Source of the DNA: CAG-826 sp964583155
GTDB lineage: Bacteria > Bacillota_I > Bacilli_A > RFN20 > CAG-826
Length of the DNA stretch: 33,302 nt
Direction: 5' to 3'
Assembly: GCA_964583155.1 (NCBI GenBank)
Contig: CAZOUY010000012.1
Coordinates: 1 to 33,302 of the forward strand
Part shown: in pieces, positions 29,889-33,302 of the stretch
Position numbering within the stretch: the stretch's first letter is position 1
Layout of the letters: each line of letters begins with the position of its first letter
Translations under genes and position numbers: made by a program
The notes under the pieces: model-generated
Databases searched by the model: none
The model's input: only the letters and a program-made list of their open reading frames with translations
Told to the model about the DNA's origin: nothing

Positions 29889-32105
29889 ATGAAAAAAATT
29901 TTATGCTTTATTTTGGCGTTTAGTGCTATTTTAGTATATTCATCATCTAGTTATTTGAAAGACAACTTAAATAATAACTACGATGATAATCATGAAGTTG
30001 TTACCTTACAAAACAAACAAAGAGCAAACGCTATAGTAGGTGAGAATGATGGTTTTAATAGCAGATTATTTTTTACTGACAATTATGTTGAGCAAGAATT
30101 AATGTCTGAAGAAGAAAAATCACAATATGAGCATTTACAGAACATTGGATTAGCACCAGAGCGAGATGTAGAACCTTATGTATCTACACTTTCTACACCA
30201 AATTCTAGAGAAACTACACCTATATATACAGATAACGAGCATGGTGATGGAAAAATTAGCAAAGCGAATAAAGTTGGTGAGTATGGTAAGATACAAGCTA
30301 CTTTAGATATTAAAAGTGGTTGGACACAATTTTGGAATGGAATAGGAGAACGAGATGAAGATTACTATCGTTTTACATTATCAGATCAAAAAACTATGTA
30401 TTTTAATTATTCTGGACCAGCAAATTACTACCTAAGACTATTGAGATATGCTAAAAACGAAGAATATATATGCACGTCACTAGGGAGTTTCTCTATAGAA
30501 TTAATACCTGCTACGTATTATGTTCATGTGTACACTAATGATAAAGCCGATATTACTGAGGATCAATATGAAATATATTACTATGGTATAAGAAATTCAA
30601 ATCTACAGGATCTAGCACTTACAGAAGGATGTAAAAAAGAGTATGGAATGGCTATTTGGGAAAATGAAAAGTACCCTTTGAATTCATCAAGATGGCGTAG
30701 TGCTAGCACTACTTTAAAATATCGAATGGAACCTAGAAGAGGAAGTGATGTTAATAATGGTTATGTTGATCCACTATTCTGGGAAGATGAGAGCAAGGAA
30801 ACATTGACAGATGAAGTATTCTTGGATTCTATAGTTTATATTTGGGGAAAAGATATATTAAGCGAATTAAGTGATAAACTCAAAGAAATCAGAGAAGGCT
30901 TAAGAAAGGCAATATACGAAGAAAAAGTTAAGGAAATACGCGCAGAATATGAGGAAGAAACTATCAATGGTGTTAAGTCTTTAGTTATTAATATAATTGG
31001 AGAATTGACAGGTGGTATAACATATACGATATTGTCATATACATTTGAAGTAGGAAGTATTATTGGTGCTTTTATTTTGAGTTTTATAGCTGATGTCGAT
31101 TATGAAGAGGCAATAAAAGATTTTAACATTGGTTATTGGTTTGGTAGTCTTTCTCAAGCATGTTATGACTGCTCTATATTGGATGGGGTTTTGCGTTTAC
31201 CAAAATATTATTATTTAGAAAAAAAGAAGGGTGTAATAGGCAATTCAACACTCAAAACAACTTCATGGAAAAGAATTTCTACATATACTCCTTTTGGAGT
31301 AGATGATCATTCTGTATTTTTATATCAAAACGATTCAATATCAACTTACCAAACTATTAGTGAAACAAATAAATCTTATTTTGGTAAAATAACTGCATTT
31401 AAAAATAGTCAAGAATTTAAAAACTATATTGAAGGTGTTGGTGGTGGTAATTCATTGTCAACACATAATGTTCATGAATATTCTTCTGTGTATTCATACG
31501 ACAACGAATATCATATACTAGTTTGTAAATGTGGGAAAGAAGAATATGTAAAACACTCATTTTATTATTATGGAACATTTTGTGAATGTGAATATTGTGG
31601 TTATATTCCTGATTTAGATAATAATAGAATTTTATCTAACAAATATTATTACGCAGGAGAGTATAATATTACCCCTATGGAACAAAACATTGTCTCGGAA
31701 AATGGGGATGTTATTCTTACAAAAAGACTTAGATGTGGCGTAATAAATGGATATTTAGCAATGTCTGCAAAATCCAATGACGCTGATAAAGCTTATATTG
31801 AATATTATTTAAATAAAGAAGCTGTTCAATTTACATATGATTTAGGTTTATGGAGTGATGATGAATCTTTGATTCGCAATTCATCAATTCGTTTCGAAGT
31901 GCTAATTAATAATGAATGGACAATAAAAAGAGTGTTTGAAGCAAAAAATATGTCAACAAACAAAGATGAATTACTAACTTATACAGATACACTTGAATAT
32001 CCTGCAAATGCTTTTAGATTCGTTGTGGAAACTAATAAAGTAAATAATAGTAATAATAGAGGAAGAGTGGTTATTGGAAACATAGAACTTACTCAAATAG
32101 TATAA
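29889..32105 (+). CDS. Large secreted multidomain protein of unknown function
   Basis: A 738-residue exported protein. It has a signal peptide (1-20) and an Asn-rich linker. A PPC-like beta-sandwich lies at about 128-235 (DEDYYRFTLS and PATYYVHVY are the typical strands). A charged helix (322-360) is followed by two adjacent hydrophobic stretches (362-402). A Cys/His ribbon lies at 530-571 (HILVCKCGKE, HSFYYYG, CECEYCGY). The domain at 583-738 is shared with the C39-like protein (RLRCG, ADKAYIE, LWSDDES, NRGRVVIGNI). AAGGAG precedes the ATG. It pairs with the next gene, 26 bases downstream. No catalytic motif was found; the substrate or partner is unknown. Confidence 0.75.
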   Translation: MKKILCFILAFSAILVYSSSSYLKDNLNNNYDDNHEVVTLQNKQRANAIVGENDGFNSRLFFTDNYVEQELMSEEEKSQYEHLQNIGLAPERDVEPYVSTLSTPNSRETTPIYTDNEHGDGKISKANKVGEYGKIQATLDIKSGWTQFWNGIGERDEDYYRFTLSDQKTMYFNYSGPANYYLRLLRYAKNEEYICTSLGSFSIELIPATYYVHVYTNDKADITEDQYEIYYYGIRNSNLQDLALTEGCKKEYGMAIWENEKYPLNSSRWRSASTTLKYRMEPRRGSDVNNGYVDPLFWEDESKETLTDEVFLDSIVYIWGKDILSELSDKLKEIREGLRKAIYEEKVKEIRAEYEEETINGVKSLVINIIGELTGGITYTILSYTFEVGSIIGAFILSFIADVDYEEAIKDFNIGYWFGSLSQACYDCSILDGVLRLPKYYYLEKKKGVIGNSTLKTTSWKRISTYTPFGVDDHSVFLYQNDSISTYQTISETNKSYFGKITAFKNSQEFKNYIEGVGGGNSLSTHNVHEYSSVYSYDNEYHILVCKCGKEEYVKHSFYYYGTFCECEYCGYIPDLDNNRILSNKYYYAGEYNITPMEQNIVSENGDVILTKRLRCGVINGYLAMSAKSNDADKAYIEYYLNKEAVQFTYDLGLWSDDESLIRNSSIRFEVLINNEWTIKRVFEAKNMSTNKDELLTYTDTLEYPANAFRFVVETNKVNNSNNRGRVVIGNIELTQIV

Positions 32106-32131
32106 AAGCAAAAAAGAAGGAGGTCTAAAAA

Positions 32132-33097
32132 ATGAAAATAAGAAATCTAAAAAAAATCCTATTAATATTTATGATTGTTTTTGCTGTTGGATTAGGCATT
32201 GGTAGTTACTTCTTATTTCATAACGAACAATCAATAATGAAAGAAAGCTTTATAGACAATAAAATTTTAAAAAATTACGGATTAGATAATTTAGAAGTTC
32301 CAAACCAAACCCATCAACTTTCATGGAATGATAGATATACATGTAAAGTTGAAAGCGAGGAGTATTATTTTAGTTATGTGCACAATGTCTTTAATTATTT
32401 AAATGCCAACGAACAAATTGAAAGTACATATTTCTTGATTGATCAAAGTTATGCTCAAGAGACAGAATTAAGAAATGTACATCGAATGTTTCTTTATCAT
32501 AGCAATGATGTATATGATTACTACGTAAATTCATATGAATTAGATAATTCTTCAAACAGTCATAATTTTAATTTCTACTATTCTTTGAAAAATGATTATT
32601 TGAATGTTTATAAGCTTTCTTTATCATTTGAATACTCTTCCTTTGGAGAATTTTGGGAAAAATATGGGGTAGAAAACACATTAACAATATATCTAAATAA
32701 ATATGAATTTTTCTATTTAGACTCTTTTAAACAAGAAAACAATAGACGATTTACTCGATATGAAAATTATATTGTTTTATTAGATAGTGACGTTGAAGAG
32801 GTTAAAATCACAAAAGATAATTTTAATGAATATTTTACTTTTAATAATTCACTAATAAAAAATAATGGAAGTCTTTCGATTAGTGTAGATATTGAAAATG
32901 TAAATAAATCATACTGTAATGCTATGTTTAAAATAGATGCGCTTTATGGTAACAATACAAAATCGTCGATTATTAGACCAAATAATTGGTTTGCAACTAT
33001 TAAATTTACTTTTGAAGAAGTCGATGCTTCAAGTATATATTCTGTAAATATAGATTTATTTCAGGAAGGATACCTGTATTTTTATAGTTTTATGTAA
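32132..33097 (+). CDS. Membrane-anchored protein, partner of the large secreted protein
   Basis: A 321-residue protein with one N-terminal membrane anchor (about 8-29, LLIFMIVFAVGLGIGSYFLF). The extracellular part is Asn-, Tyr- and Phe-rich and has no known motif. The stretch YGLDNLEVPNQT close to the membrane resembles FGISNFEVPDHY in the lipoprotein at 24932-25555. GGAGG lies upstream of the ATG. It forms an operon with the preceding gene. No hairpin terminator is evident in the 205 bases after it, which hold no gene that I can see. Confidence 0.72.
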   Translation: MKIRNLKKILLIFMIVFAVGLGIGSYFLFHNEQSIMKESFIDNKILKNYGLDNLEVPNQTHQLSWNDRYTCKVESEEYYFSYVHNVFNYLNANEQIESTYFLIDQSYAQETELRNVHRMFLYHSNDVYDYYVNSYELDNSSNSHNFNFYYSLKNDYLNVYKLSLSFEYSSFGEFWEKYGVENTLTIYLNKYEFFYLDSFKQENNRRFTRYENYIVLLDSDVEEVKITKDNFNEYFTFNNSLIKNNGSLSISVDIENVNKSYCNAMFKIDALYGNNTKSSIIRPNNWFATIKFTFEEVDASSIYSVNIDLFQEGYLYFYSFM

Positions 33098-33302
33098 ATC
33101 TTTCTCGAAGTGCTATAAGTTTATTTTATTTTTGATATGCTTAAAATGAAAGTGATATAAATTAATTTTATTAATATGCATGTATTGTATACTAAAACTT
33201 TATAGCGTTACATGAAAAAGTAAAAGTAACACGGAATTAAGTAAAAAGAAGAAAAAAGGGATTTGAATAAAAAAATATATTATAAAATCGAGTTTTAAGA
33301 GG

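Overview
The window reads as chromosome of a low-G+C, Gram-positive-type bacterium of class Bacilli that uses the standard bacterial code (TGG for Trp, TGA as a stop). The lineage signals are an Spx regulator, RNase J, peptide deformylase, CoaD, YitT-type proteins and a block matching Bacillus subtilis ylbD-ylbE-ylbF-(no ylbG)-rsmD-coaD-ylbJ. Several genes look like sporulation genes (YlbD, YlbJ, and YjcZ-like, CotD-like and Gly/Pro/Tyr-rich coat-like proteins), so the cell is probably an endospore former or recently descended from one. A ProRS of the archaeal/eukaryotic-like class and the compact genes suggest a gut Erysipelotrichia- or Mollicutes-like branch of Bacilli. This placement is inference.

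Layout. 0.1-2.7 kb: a HAD phosphatase, an unknown helical protein, an XRE regulator and a small membrane protein. 2.8-5.4 kb: a minus-strand operon tetR-ABC ATPase-FtsX permease with a near-consensus promoter and a palindromic operator. 5.5 kb: tRNA-Ser(GGA). 5.7-9.4 kb: an RluA-type pseudouridine synthase, a phosphoglucomutase and a second HAD phosphatase with a long leader. 9.6-11.6 kb: spx, a decayed IS1182-like element lying exactly between the stop codons of two convergent genes, and a CYTH-domain protein. 11.7-16.4 kb: nadK, a membrane-tethered EIIB-like protein without its cysteine, a coat-like gene, maf-RNase J, def and a YjcZ-like gene. 16.5-20.6 kb: the ylb block, pgeF and a CotD-like gene. 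20.7-22.6 kb: a membrane-tethered thioredoxin-like protein and a YitT protein.

22.7-25.6 kb and 29.3-33.3 kb look accessory. They are visibly richer in A+T and hold secreted or surface proteins: a C39/papain-like putative peptidase with a lipoprotein, and on the other side a 738-residue multidomain secreted protein with a membrane-anchored partner. The two large proteins share a C-terminal domain of about 150 residues and the two small ones share a short motif, so these look like two copies of one two-gene surface module. Between them lie tRNA-Ser(CGA), a degenerate GGDEF-EAL protein and proS, followed by a 0.38 kb IS remnant.

The best candidates for undescribed biology are the paired secreted module, the membrane-anchored EIIB-like pseudo-domain, the GGDEF-EAL pseudoenzyme, the Spx with a Cys/His tail, and a hairpin that would hide the ribosome-binding site of a coat-like gene in read-through transcripts but not in transcripts from its own promoter. 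All function calls rest on motif recognition by eye; no database search was possible.
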